Below the pieces are notes generated by a model, which saw nothing but the letters and a program-made list of their open reading frames with translations, was not told where the DNA came from and made no database searches. DNA of 64,000 nucleotides from Maniola hyperantus (Eukaryota; Arthropoda; Insecta; Lepidoptera; Nymphalidae), in assembly GCF_902806685.2 (NCBI RefSeq), contig NC_048552.1:10009662-10073661 (forward strand), read 5' to 3'. Below, one piece after another: positions 43,711 to 53,000 of the stretch. The position numbers and the translations under genes are program-made. How positions within the stretch are numbered: the first letter of the stretch is position 1; each line of letters begins with the position of its first letter.

Positions 43711-45234
43711 AAAAATTGAGTTGCTTTAAAAAATTATTATTTCGTACGAAAGTATTACAAGCTTTAATTGATATTGAAAAAGAAATGATTATTACCATTG
43801 ATGACCTTTCATTAACGCAAAATACGGTAACGAATGATTTAGAATCCTTAAATGTAAGATCAGATACGAACAATGAATAAATAGGTAACAAGAAAGACTT
43901 TGAAGATTTGATTAAGACTGTTTAATTATTAAGAACAAAAGAAAGAGAAGAACATGAAGAACTATTTAAGTTAGTAAAAAGCGCAATTTTATATTTATAT
44001 TTTTCTGGTCTCATGTGCAATTATTATGATATACAAGGGCATTCGCCAAAAGTTTACAAGCCTTGAGGTGTCATGTTCATAAGGAAAGAAACGGGGTCGA
44101 TTCGGACACTTTTATCTTAAACCCTATTTTGGGGTCAAATAAAAAAGTGTATCAATAGACCCCTTTTTTACTTAATGGACCTTTTTTTTGAACCTACTCA
44201 TAACATTGCTCCTTCATATGTCCTCTTCTTAAATTTAATCTTTTATGTAGTAAACTGTGATTATGATTGTGATGATAAATAAGAATTTAAAATAATATTA
44301 GTACCCGATCTAGTAATAGAAGGGAATAATTAATAAGGGAAATATTCATATGTAAAAACTTGCAATCAATATGCGTCATTATAATTAATACTTTGTAAGG
44401 TAGGTATATTATTATAATTAAGACATTTAGACTTATTGTACTGTTTTAACTGTTATTGTGTTTTTTTATTTTAAACTTGAACCTGTGATTTTATTAGTGT
44501 ATTTCAAATGAATAATCAATGACTAATTGTAACGTAGCGTTTATGCAAGACACTGTGATGACTGTTGTGATTAAGTATATAAAAAAATAAGTGAATAAGT
44601 AGGTATAGATAAAAAAAAACGAAAAAGATAAAACTGTGTAATTTAGAAATAACAAAATATAATTAATAAATATAAGAAACTGTGATTAATATGATGATTA
44701 ATAAGTGTGCGGTTATGTGTTTCGGTCCGTGAACCACATCAAGAAAAACATTTTAAGCCATATTCAGGTGTCACTGCCGAAACAATAAGAACTTCTTCTT
44801 CTTTCTTGCTTGATGTGGCTAAACAGTAATGTGACTTACATAAATTGGCAAAAAATATGAGTGTTCTAAACTTTTGTTAAATAATGACTGTTTTTTTACA
44901 TGAATAAAGATGATTATTAATATCGAAATGTCTTTACTTACCGCAATGTCATTGCAAATCGTTCCATTGGTGATACGATTGACGTAGATTTCAATCGTAG
45001 ATTGTTAGTCTTCAAATAGGGCTCCAGTTTTGAATATAATTCATCATAGACTTGTAATGAAACTTTAAAATATTTGAAAAAAAACCTTTCAGTTTTTCTT
45101 AATATACCAAACTTCACCACGAATTCCCCGCACAGTAACCTAGATTCAACGAACGGGCTTACTGGCTGGCGTCTTTTTTTGGCAATTCGTCGTCGCCGTC
45201 GTCTTGATAAATAATACAACATTAATTTATCCAT
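42331..45234 (-). CDS. PIF/Harbinger DDE transposase (HARBI1-like)
   Basis: Two exons on minus: 45234-44942 and 43249-42331, GT-AG intron of 1692 bp (donor TTGCG/GTAAGT, acceptor TTTATTACAG). 403 residues, no stop or frameshift. Residues 11-22 (RRRRRRIAKKRR) form a nuclear localisation signal. The N-terminal helical part reads FKYFKVSLQVYDELYSKLEP and, across the junction, MERFAMTLR/YLVSGHTF, then TGLTTVRKIV, a helix-turn-helix-like segment. The nuclease has FPNCIGAIDGKHIRIIRP (D169), HSGSLYYNYKHYYSIVLLA, FTYINVGVQGKESDSAIF, YIIVGDEAFGL (D269) and YRLTRARRYIECTFGIMAN (E307); 37 residues separate the second D from E, usual for the family. It cuts and pastes the element at TWA sites. The last exon lies in the MADF intron and the MADF last exon lies in this intron. 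Confidence 0.92.
43250..43285. promoter_or_regulatory. 36-bp intronic bridge carrying splice acceptors on both strands
   Basis: Between the transposase exon (ending at 43249) and the MADF exon (starting at 43286). The plus strand ends TTATTGTTTCAG; the minus strand ends ATTTTATTACAG. The acceptors point away from each other. Branch points of each intron must lie within these 36 bases or inside the opposite gene's exon. Confidence 0.8.
44096..44165. repeat. Imperfect inverted repeat inside the transposase intron
   Basis: GGGGTCGATTCGGACACTTT at the left pairs with AAAGTGTATCAATAGACCCC at the right, flanking about 25 bases. It may be a small nested element. Confidence 0.5.
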
Positions 45235-45386
45235 TATTACTTATTCGACTGTACACCTCCAACGTCAAAATTGTACTGAGAAAACTGCGTACGCGGATGC
45301 ACGCGCCGATGCCCGCGCATAAGCACGCGAACGTGCTCACGTGCGTGCACCAGAAGCGTGGCCCGCGACGTGCTCACGTGCGTGCA
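45235..45386. promoter_or_regulatory. Right subterminal repeat region
   Basis: GC-rich. ACGTGCTCACGTGCGTGCAC occurs twice as an exact 20-bp direct repeat (45331-45350 and 45368-45387). Palindromic CACGTG/GCACGC words are frequent. It lies directly upstream of the transposase start, so promoter and transposase-binding sites must overlap here. Confidence 0.65.
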
Positions 45387-45409
45387 CACGCTTAACGCAG
45401 TTTATGCCC
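45387..45409 (-). repeat. Harbinger right terminal inverted repeat
   Basis: 23 bp, followed by the TAA duplication at 45410-45412. Confidence 0.93.
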
Positions 45410-45502
45410 TAAGGTACCCGCGCGGCTCCCGTAAATGACGCGGTTCGAAAATTCCACCCGAGCGAAGCCGGGGCGGGTCAGCTAGTAAATTATATAATAA
45501 AA

Positions 45503-45690
45503 AACCAGTCAAGTGCGAGTCGGACTTGCACACGAAGGGTTTTGTACCATTGTACAACTCCGTACAAGAGATAACACTTTTTGATTTTTTTTATTATGTA
45601 ACCACAAATTCACGGTTTTCGGATTTTTCCCTTTACATTGCTACCTACAAAATTTCACGCTAGAATCACATATTTTATGTTTCGTTTTAA
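45503..45690 (-). mobile_element. Repeat D partial
   Basis: AAAACCAGTCAAGTGCGAGT, CACGAAGGGTTTTGTACC and CCACAAATTCACGGTTTTCG. Truncated. Confidence 0.7.
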
Positions 45691-46138
45691 GGACTGTAAA
45701 AGAGACAAAAATACGAAGATGTTTAGAGAAAACAACCACAACAAGTAGGTACGGACAATACCTACGTCCTACAATATGGGCTCCTTTCTGTTTTTCTGGA
45801 AAAACTTTTAATAGCTCGTTAGTAGGCGTTGTACAAAATGAGAGACGATTCCATCACACGGAGCCGGTGCGAGGAGTCACAAAACACGAAATTACTGACC
45901 CTTGTCCCTTGTCGTTTGCGGGAGCTAATGAACTGCGCATATTGGTGGGGCGGTGGAAACGATCAAAGTTTCTCTAGAAGTGAACGATTCTTTCTTATTT
46001 TAGCGAATAAAAGAAAAAATTTAGTAAATTATCTAAATTTTTCCGGGGTCCAGCTTAACTTAGCAACGCCAGGAGATACTTAAATACGGATAGGTAACTT
46101 CTTAATAACAATCGGTCCAAAAATTCAATAAAATTAAA
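45691..46138. other. No gene recognised
   Basis: 84-codon frame (45829-46083) has no recognisable motif. Confidence 0.45.
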
Positions 46139-46300
46139 AGGTTGATGTCGACTGTCGAGTTTACGAATTTCGATCTCGAATGTCGAGGTTACTAAATTGG
46201 ATGGCGATTGTCGCGTTAACGAAATTCGATGTTTAACTGTCGAGGTAACGAAGGTCAATGTTGGCTGTCGTGATAACGGAGCACGATGTCGACTAGTGGC
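46139..46300. repeat. Degenerate 27-31 bp minisatellite, five units
   Basis: Unit near GATGTTGACTGTCGAGGTAA then CGAAATTC. Units start at about 46141, 46172, 46201, 46228 and 46257, diverged but in phase around TGTCG and GTTAACGAA/GGTAACGAA. The 102-codon minus-strand frame over it is an artefact of the periodicity. Confidence 0.75.
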
Positions 46301-46749
46301 AAATGGAAGAGCTTTTTTTAGTATTTTATTCTTCATAATCCTCAAGACACCACACCACACCACAGAGTAAGAATGGTATGTTAATAGTTATTCCTACCAG
46401 AGCTTCGACGAAACCGTCTAGACAAGTCTGCTGCAACAATCGTGCTGTAAGGGGTGACAAGCGACTCGGGATCCGGGACATTTACCACGAGATCAAAGGC
46501 GTCGGACTGCCTGTGTCTCCTTATATTACTGTCAAACATACCTACATACGGTAACAGTCTCTTCCAGGGTTGGTATGGAAACAACTGGACAGTGGTTAAT
46601 TACGTGCGATAGTCTGGAGGTCCTCACGAGAGAATGATTGCCGCGTGGTAACGACGACTCTACTATCGTGTGCGACCATGAAGAAAGCGATCCCAAAATT
46701 TTCTTTTTTTAGCTTACTTTTCTAACTGTTTCTGTTCTACGTGATAGAC
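46301..46749. other. No gene recognised
   Basis: 67-codon minus-strand frame (46381-46584, ending RRFRRSSGRNNY) is not recognised and has no context supporting expression. Confidence 0.4.
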
Positions 46750-46860
46750 TTGCGCTTGAGCACAACACTTAAAAAGCAATGATGAGGTCGGAGCGCGCTT
46801 GCCTAGAAGATGCCTATTCACTCTTGCCTTAAAAGTATTTAGGTGCCATTCAGTTTTGAA
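46750..46860 (-). pseudogene. LINE-J C-terminal fragment
   Basis: Minus-strand frame reads FKARVNRHLLGKRAPTSSLL, the same end as at 36868 (FKTRVNRHLLGKRVPS). Confidence 0.65.
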
Positions 46861-46924
46861 CGTCGTGCTATGTGTGTCTTACAAATTTAAATGGTTACAG
46901 GTAGGATCACCAGAAAGGCGTTTT

Positions 46925-47035
46925 CTTTTACTAAATTGCAGAACTGACAGAATAGGCAAGGCATACCTTCTAGGCAAGCGTGGAGCGCCTTAGGCTGCAT
47001 GCGCTGTCAAGCGCATGCCTATTTATTTTTTAAAA
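46925..47035 (+). pseudogene. LINE-J C-terminal fragment, opposite orientation
   Basis: IGKAYLLGKRGAP then a stop, followed by CATGCGCTGTCAAGCGCATG, CCTATTTATTTTTTAAAA as in the LINE-J 3' UTR. It faces the copy at 46750. Confidence 0.6.
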
Positions 47036-48259
47036 ATCTGAATTTGAACTAGTGCGGCTATATTGGCTGAAGACCTAGTCATATTAATTCATGTCGTGGT
47101 AAAGGCGACGACATGAATGATTTCGGTAAATTGGTGTAAACCTGACAACTACAACTAACGATCAAGACGATATTTTTTGAAGAAAACCTTTCTAGTTTTC
47201 CCAAATGAATGTTAGTTTCGTGGCCCACAACACTATATAGACCACGTAGCAATGGAGTAATGACATTTGGTAGCTCACAACTAGTTTACGGCGCATTTCG
47301 TTGTTCCATCGTCTTCAAGAACAACACACAATACACCGTGATATACATAAATCTCTACACATACACATGTGTGTGTCTGGGTCACAGATACATATAAAAA
47401 TCCATATCATGGGTGATGTCTCACAGATCGATTGGTTGATTTGCTCTAAGTATGAAATTTTGTAAACAAGCTCTAATAATTAATGTTTTATCAAAATGAA
47501 TGTTAATTAGTTAATTAGGTAGGTATGTATGTTGTTGTAAGATTTTCGTAAAAATATTATGTACTTAGTTTCAAAGCTTTATGATGTGTAAGCTTTTACC
47601 TACAAGCGGGAATCTGATAATGGATAGATGATAGAATTTAATAACTTTTTACTCTTAGCTCTACCTACGCTACCAAGTGAAATAATATTACATTCGAAAA
47701 CTCTTCACCGCGTCTGTTGATAAAGACTTTTAATAAAATAGAAGCAAAACTTATCGTTACCTTTCATAATAATATGTAAGCTCAATTCAAAGTTACATGG
47801 GCTCAAAGATTTTCATAGAATACTAATTCATACTTCACAACATAAATTCTCATGACAATCATCAGATTAGGTATTCTCGTATCACTTTAAAAGGTATTAG
47901 GCCTCTTTTTCTATTCTTTGAACACACAGTTTTGCTCTTTAATAGGACCCATATTGGTTTTTTTCACTCTGGTACTGATTCGGTAACCTAGTAACATACA
48001 TAATAACAGATTTTCCTAAAATATAGTCTGAAATATCTAGAATTATTCCGGGAAATATTGAACGAATAGTAACCATACATACTACACACCTACATACCTA
48101 TTATCACGAGACACAGACACACGACGTATATGTTCTTTTATAAATATTGATCACTTCGCGTGTCGTTAACGACACATTTGCGGAAACATGCTCGATTTTG
48201 TTAATGATGCTTTCGTTATTGAGTTTTGTCTACTTATATACCTAGGTACAGTTACCTAC
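47036..48259. other. No gene recognised
   Basis: AT-rich. GTGATATACATAAATCTCTA and a CACATACACATGTGTGTGTC stretch near 47360. No repeat family recognised. Confidence 0.5.
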
Positions 48260-48620
48260 CAGGGGTGTTACGCATATTCGTATCCGCATCCGCAAATGCG
48301 GAACATTCGCATTAATTCAGAGCTCCACATCCGCATCCGCTTCAATTGATGCGGAGTTTTTACGGATGCGGATTCATATTTGCAACAAGTAACGACCTGA
48401 AAAAAAGTGGACGGGGCGGAGTAGCGCGTGCCTCGCGCGTGTTTGCTAGTTGATATCTTCGTTCGCTAACTGACCTATCAAAAAGTGTACAATGGTATCC
48501 AACAGGGGTGTTATGGATATTCCCATCCGCATCCGTAGATATGAACTTCTAATAATCCGTATGTGCATCCGCATCCGCGGATGTCAAAATATTGGCAATA
48601 ATGGTCAATTGGTCAAAATA
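48260..48620 (+). mobile_element. Two hAT-like element ends in direct orientation
   Basis: CAGGGGTGTTACGCATATTC at 48260 and CAGGGGTGTTATGGATATTC at 48504, each followed by GCATCCGCATCCG-type repeats. CAGGGGTG ends are typical of hAT elements. No matching inverted right end and no transposase. Confidence 0.5.
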
Positions 48621-48625
48621 TTGGC

Positions 48626-48675
48626 TGGCCAAGTGCGGATTGGCAGACTTTAAGAAAATTATGGAGAAGAACTGA
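48626..48675 (-). repeat. SINE-1 fragment
   Basis: GGCTGGCCAAGTGCGGATTG then GCAGACTTTAAGAAAATTAT. Confidence 0.7.
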
Positions 48676-48783
48676 TTAGTATTATAGGTTGGTAACCGTG
48701 TTTGATACCTATACCCTACTTAGGACTTTTTATTTCAGAAAGACAAAATATTTTTTATAAACCTTACCTACGTTGAAGTGGCC

Positions 48784-48818
48784 GAGTAGGTAGGCCGGTA
48801 GGTAGGTAGGCCGGCCAG
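48784..48818. repeat. (GTAG)n-like microsatellite
   Basis: GAGTAGGTAGGCCGGTAGGT then AGGTAGGCCGGCC. Confidence 0.8.
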
Positions 48819-50061
48819 GAACTAGTTGGTATAGGAGTAAATGAGGATACTTAAGAATAAAAGCCGTGGCGGTGTGGATGTTCTGTGACGAGCTGCGCAT
48901 TTATAACATGGCCGCAACTGGGCGCTACACAAGTGAAATTATTCATTGTTGCTTAGGGTTGGCACACAGGTGTTATTCACTAGCAATTTAATATTGCTTA
49001 TAAAAGCAATGGTTTTGCTGGGGCTGTCCCGTTTCTTTAAAGCGTCAGGGATAATTGCTGAAGTCAGAATACACTTGCAGTCGTCCGCTAAACATTCACA
49101 TCCTTAGTGCGTCGGGTGTCGGGTGTGGGCTAGAACCAACAGTGTTGCAAGTATGATAGCCAGCAGTCCGCCGTTATGTGAGTCGCTGCTAGATTTCTTC
49201 TGGTATAGAAACAATACAAAAGTCGACTCTGGTTCATATTACTATTATAAGTTAAGTTTTATTTACTAGTCTTTTGATTTTAAGCTTATTTCGTGGTTTA
49301 ACGACATATTTAAAAAAAATGTAGATAACGGGTACATACCACGATTAATTTTGTGTCTTTGTTACTTGAAATAAACTTATTTATTTACTATACTAATTTT
49401 TTGAGTTGCGGTACATAATAATTATAAAAATTTCATGAAGTTTTATAATACATTTACAATCAATATCTTTTTAAAGACTGATATTTTTAATTTAATTAAT
49501 TTATTCAAGACGTACTCAGCATTGGACTACAACAGAATTATCCGAAAATGTTGACTTTTAAATGTTATTAATTACCTTTGTTAAAATATATACTTAGTTA
49601 ATTTCTGATATTTTCCACTACTAAATGTGACAACCCTAATGAATATTTAATGTTGTCGGTGTCAAGAGTGACCGTTCGTAAATTATTTGTTTAAATTTAG
49701 AACGGCATCGGCTAAACGTTCCGGGTCCTCAATAAGTAATACCGGGCCAAAAAATGTTGACCTCCATCGCAGCCTGAATCCAAACGAAATTCTTACATTA
49801 TGTTCGGAGATATTTGGGTCAAGTTAAGCTGGTCGTTTTATAATGGCGATTGGTCTCGGGCAGGGCCATTCAGTGACAAATGCTTATGAGTTTGTCACAA
49901 GTACCGGGAGGGTATATTGCTTTTGTTTCCCGTACTCGCCCGGGGCAGTACGGAATGAGTTTCGCCGAATTGAGTTTAATGAACTGCGTATATGGAGTGC
50001 CCTGTTGTGAGTGAGTTTAATAACTGTCCAAGAGTTGTTAATGACTTATTACCGCGACGGG
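48819..50061. other. No gene recognised
   Basis: Mostly AT-rich and unassigned. Confidence 0.5.
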
Positions 50062-50232
50062 CTTATGCCCGCGACGTCGTCTGCATGGATTTAAGGTTTC
50101 AAAAGTCTCGTGAGAAACTCTTTGATTTTCCGGGATAAAAAATTACTTAGTGTATGTCACTTGCTCGTCAGTAGATCCATTGCTCCGTTGCTGCATGATT
50201 GGAAGATAAACCAACAAACAAACATAAGACAT
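50062..50232 (-). mobile_element. Repeat A copy, old
   Basis: TTATGCCCGCGACGTCGTCT, CTTTGATTTTCCGGGATAAA and CATTGCTCCGTTGCTGCATG. Confidence 0.7.
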
Positions 50233-50337
50233 GACGTAGTGCTTCTGGCTTAGGTCCAATTACACGACAGGCGGTTAAATTTATGTTACGATTACGGTTA
50301 AACTTTGGCTAAATTGAATCATAATAATAGTCTAAAA

Positions 50338-50598
50338 CGGTGATGCCTAGTGGTTTAAACGTTGCTTGGCATCCTATTCGGTTTGATCCCGAGCACGCAC
50401 TTCTAACTTTTCGAAGTGGTGAAGGAAAACATCGTATGGAAACCAGTGCCTGCGAGTTATTCATAATGTTCTCAAAGGTGTGTGAAGTCTGCCAATCTGC
50501 ACTCGGCCAGCGTGGAGGATTTTGACCTAAACCTTCTTATTCTGGAAAGAGGCGAGTGCTCAGTAATGGGCCGGTGATGGGTTGATCATGATGACCTA
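50338..50598 (+). mobile_element. SINE-1 copy
   Basis: Head CGGTGATGCCTAGTGGTTTA, B-box region GGTTTGATCCC, body ATAATGTTCTCAAAGGTGTG, tail GATGGGTTGATCATGATGAC. Confidence 0.9.
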
Positions 50599-50701
50599 AC
50601 ATGTATTTCGTTTGAGCAATGTGTTGAGATGTAAAAGATGATACATTCAAATGGTTGGTACAGAAAATACAGATCAGTCGCCAGCTTAACCAATTTTCCC
50701 T

Positions 50702-51007
50702 TTTTTTTATTCAGATACAAGTTAGCCCTTGACTGCAATCTCACCTGGTGGTAAGTGACGATACAGTCTAAGATGGAAGGGGTATGGTTTGGTTTCTATA
50801 CGGCAAGGTACCGGAACGCTAAATCGCTTGGTGGCACGGCTTTGCCGGTAGGGTGGTAACTAGCCACGGCGAAGCCTCCCACCAGACCAGACCAGAAATT
50901 TAGAAATTATGAAATTCCAAATAACTGCCAGGAATCGAACCCGGGACGTCTCGACCCGTCCCCAACTAATAAGACCACAGCGCTTACCACTGCGCCAGGG
51001 AGGTTGT
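50702..51007 (-). mobile_element. SINE-2, full copy
   Basis: On minus: head AACCTCCCTGGCGCAGTGGT with AAGCGCTGTGGTCTTATTAG and B box GGGTTCGATTCC, body CGCCGTGGCTAGTTACCACC, tail CAAGGGCTAACTTGTATCTG then an A-rich end. tRNA-derived. Confidence 0.85.
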
Positions 51008-51223
51008 CAAAGGTTCCATAAAGGAAAAATCGCTCAAAACGTTTACAATGAATATCCAGTGTCCAGCAACAACAACTTATAGCCTTCTCGTGCTCGGCAC
51101 CGCAGGGTGGCGGTGAGGGGTCCACCGTCCACGAGACACGTAACGACGTCTTCACATTAATTATCTCGCCCGCACTGATTCCGTCTGACAATAGTTTGTT
51201 TTGGCCATTGTTTTGTACTATGT

Positions 51224-51415
51224 GTAACTCCTTTGAGAACATTATGGAAAACTCTCAGGCATGCACGTTTCCTCACGATGATTTCCTTCACCGTTAAAGC
51301 AAGTGATATTTAATTACTTACTTAAAATGAACATATCCAAAGAGGTGCGTGCCTGGGATCGAACCCCCGACCTCCGATTAGAAGGCGGACGTCCTAACCA
51401 CTAGGCTGTAACAGC
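51224..51415 (-). mobile_element. SINE-1 head half
   Basis: CTTTGAGAACATTATGGAAA, TTCACCGTTAAAGCAAGTGA, and the tRNA-like head with GGATCGAACCCCCGACCTCC. Confidence 0.9.
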
Positions 51416-52237
51416 ATGTGAAAGGTGTCATAGTATCTCAAAGGTGTGTGCATGCAAAAAATTACGTCAATCCGTTGCACCCCTAGAATAATAAATACTA
51501 TAGAACGCTGATGAAGTTACTTTTGTATGAAAACCGCGCGAGCCACCTCGCACACTATCTTAAAGAATAGCGTATTCAGCAACACAGCTATCGCGACTCT
51601 ACTATTGGTCAAAAAAATTACAAGCAAAAATCGTCTGTATCTTCTTAACGGTAGGGTTGATTTTGAAGTACCATTCAAGTATTGTATTGCCAGCTATGAT
51701 AAAAATTTGCACAATAAATATTTTCAGTTCTTAATATCATGTTCCAAGCGTTGATAATTATTGTGCTTATTGTGCAAACATCTGAAAAACATGTTTCACT
51801 ATATAAAGTACATGTCGCTCGAAGTAATCACTTTAAAAATAATTAATTAAATTATTGTGAAAATTTTTGTACGTCACTGGCAATACACAAGCCACTGACA
51901 AATAGTGATGTGTAACAATTGGAAGTCGATATCGATAATAATTATCAATACGTCATAATTATTGGCTATCTTAAAAAATTATTTACATACATGACGATTT
52001 CTAACAGACTTTCGAAAAAAAGGTTCTCAACTCGACTTATATGTATGTTAAATATCAGTATGTACCTACCTAAGTTACCAATCTTCTCACTTCAGCCGAG
52101 ATCCTGTTCTTACGATTTCAAAATCAATAATGGTACCGGAAATGTCTATAATTCAGTCATTCTGTAGAATACCTAGTCAATCCATGATATACCTGTCTTG
52201 TTTTGGCAAAGTATAAAATATGCAATCTATTGTTGTC
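51416..52237. other. No gene; one repeat A stub
   Basis: GCAAAAAATTACGTCAATCC (51453-51472) is a stub of repeat A. The 75- and 82-codon plus-strand frames at 51527 and 51919 are unrecognised. Confidence 0.45.
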
Positions 52238-52350
52238 CATCATCATCATGATCAATCCATCGCCGGCTCACTGCAGAGCACGGGTCTCTTCTCAGAGTGA
52301 GAAGGGTTTGGTCGTAGTCTACCACGCTGGCCATGTGCGGATTGATAGAA
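52238..52350 (-). mobile_element. SINE-1 tail half
   Basis: CATCATCATCATGATCAATC, CTCTTCTCAGAGTGAGAAGG and ACCACGCTGGCCATGTGCGG. Confidence 0.85.
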
Positions 52351-52669
52351 TTTATATAAGTATATTGATAGACTAGATAGTAAATAGATCAGTCTGTCAG
52401 TCAGGCCGGAGGAAGTCTTATTATATAAATAGATCTACTATTGTTGTATTACTACCTACTATAAATTATGCTATAGTACTTAAACTTTTTTATAACAATA
52501 GGTACCACAAGATGTTTAGCCTTTATTAACAAAAATACACTATCGATAAAATTATCGACACACGCAAGCCCAAAATTAAGAGCGTTGACGCGTGGGACCA
52601 CTTCGCAAGTTCTTTGTTTGTTTGAAAATGAAGGAAATTTTTGTATGAATTTGTTTTGTTTGCTGGCCA
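52351..52669. other. No gene recognised
   Basis: Includes a short repeat B-like CAGTCTGTCAGTCAGG at 52391-52406. Confidence 0.45.
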
Positions 52670-53000
52670 TCTTTTTTCCCCGACCGCAGCGATAATCCTT
52701 GAAGATACTTAGTGTATATCCCCTTATAGCAATAGCTTCTAATCTGCCTACAAGAATAGGAACAGAGACGGTATTAAAAGCCTTGGTGAGATCAATAATC
52801 ACGCCTACTACTTTGTTCTTAGCTTCTATACGATTAACAATTTGATCAGTCAGAAGGTTGATGGCAACTGATTCTCAGATAATAATATGTTATGTCTATT
52901 CAAGAAGCTGGCTGGCTGGTTGTTCAGAATTTTCTAGATGACATTTGAAAGCATTGTTAGCACTGAGATAGGTCTATAATTTGTAATTAAGGTACTCCAA
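52670..53000 (-). pseudogene. LINE-J reverse transcriptase core fragment
   Basis: Minus strand, 5' to 3': NYRPISVLTMLSNVI, an in-frame stop, KILNNQPASFLNRHNILLSE and NQLPS; then, after a frameshift and loss of a few codons, LLTDQIVNRIEAKNKVVGVI, IDLTKAFNTVSVPILVGRLE and AIAIRGYTLSIFKDY. These are the first palm motifs of a non-LTR reverse transcriptase (NYRPIS; F/I-D-L-x-K-A-F-x-T-V, where the first catalytic Asp lies). The YxDD motif is missing downstream. A stop and a frameshift make it a clear pseudogene. Confidence 0.8.

Larger units (their letters stand above)
40812..45409. mobile_element. PIF/Harbinger DNA transposon, 4598 bp, two genes
   Basis: The ends are inverted repeats of 23 bp with one mismatch (GGGTATAAACTGCGTTAAGC left, GGGCATAAACTGCGTTAAGC right). 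TAA flanks both. Inside are a DDE transposase on minus and a MADF-type protein on plus, the two-gene layout known for Harbinger elements (transposase plus a Myb/MADF-like DNA-binding partner needed for nuclear import and end binding). GC-rich subterminal blocks of about 250 bp and 170 bp lie between the ends and the first codons. The nearly identical ends, clean target duplication and intact transposase point to a fairly recent insertion. The MADF frame break may leave this copy dependent on others. Confidence 0.93.
39512..45492 (+). mobile_element. Repeat C host element, split by a LINE and by the Harbinger transposon
   Basis: Starts ACTAATATTATAAAGAGGAA with (GTTT)n, is interrupted by LINE-J DNA at about 39553-40204, resumes with (GTTT)n and GGCTCAAAAACTACTGGACC, continues to 40811, and after the Harbinger element ends GAGCGAAGCCGGGGCGGGTC AGCTAG. 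Confidence 0.6.

Noticed and set aside
43565..43891. 108-codon minus-strand frame over the MADF exon
   Set aside because: Shadow of the plus-strand MADF coding sequence.
46055..46363. 102-codon minus-strand frame with apparent internal protein repeats
   Set aside because: The repeats come from the underlying DNA minisatellite.
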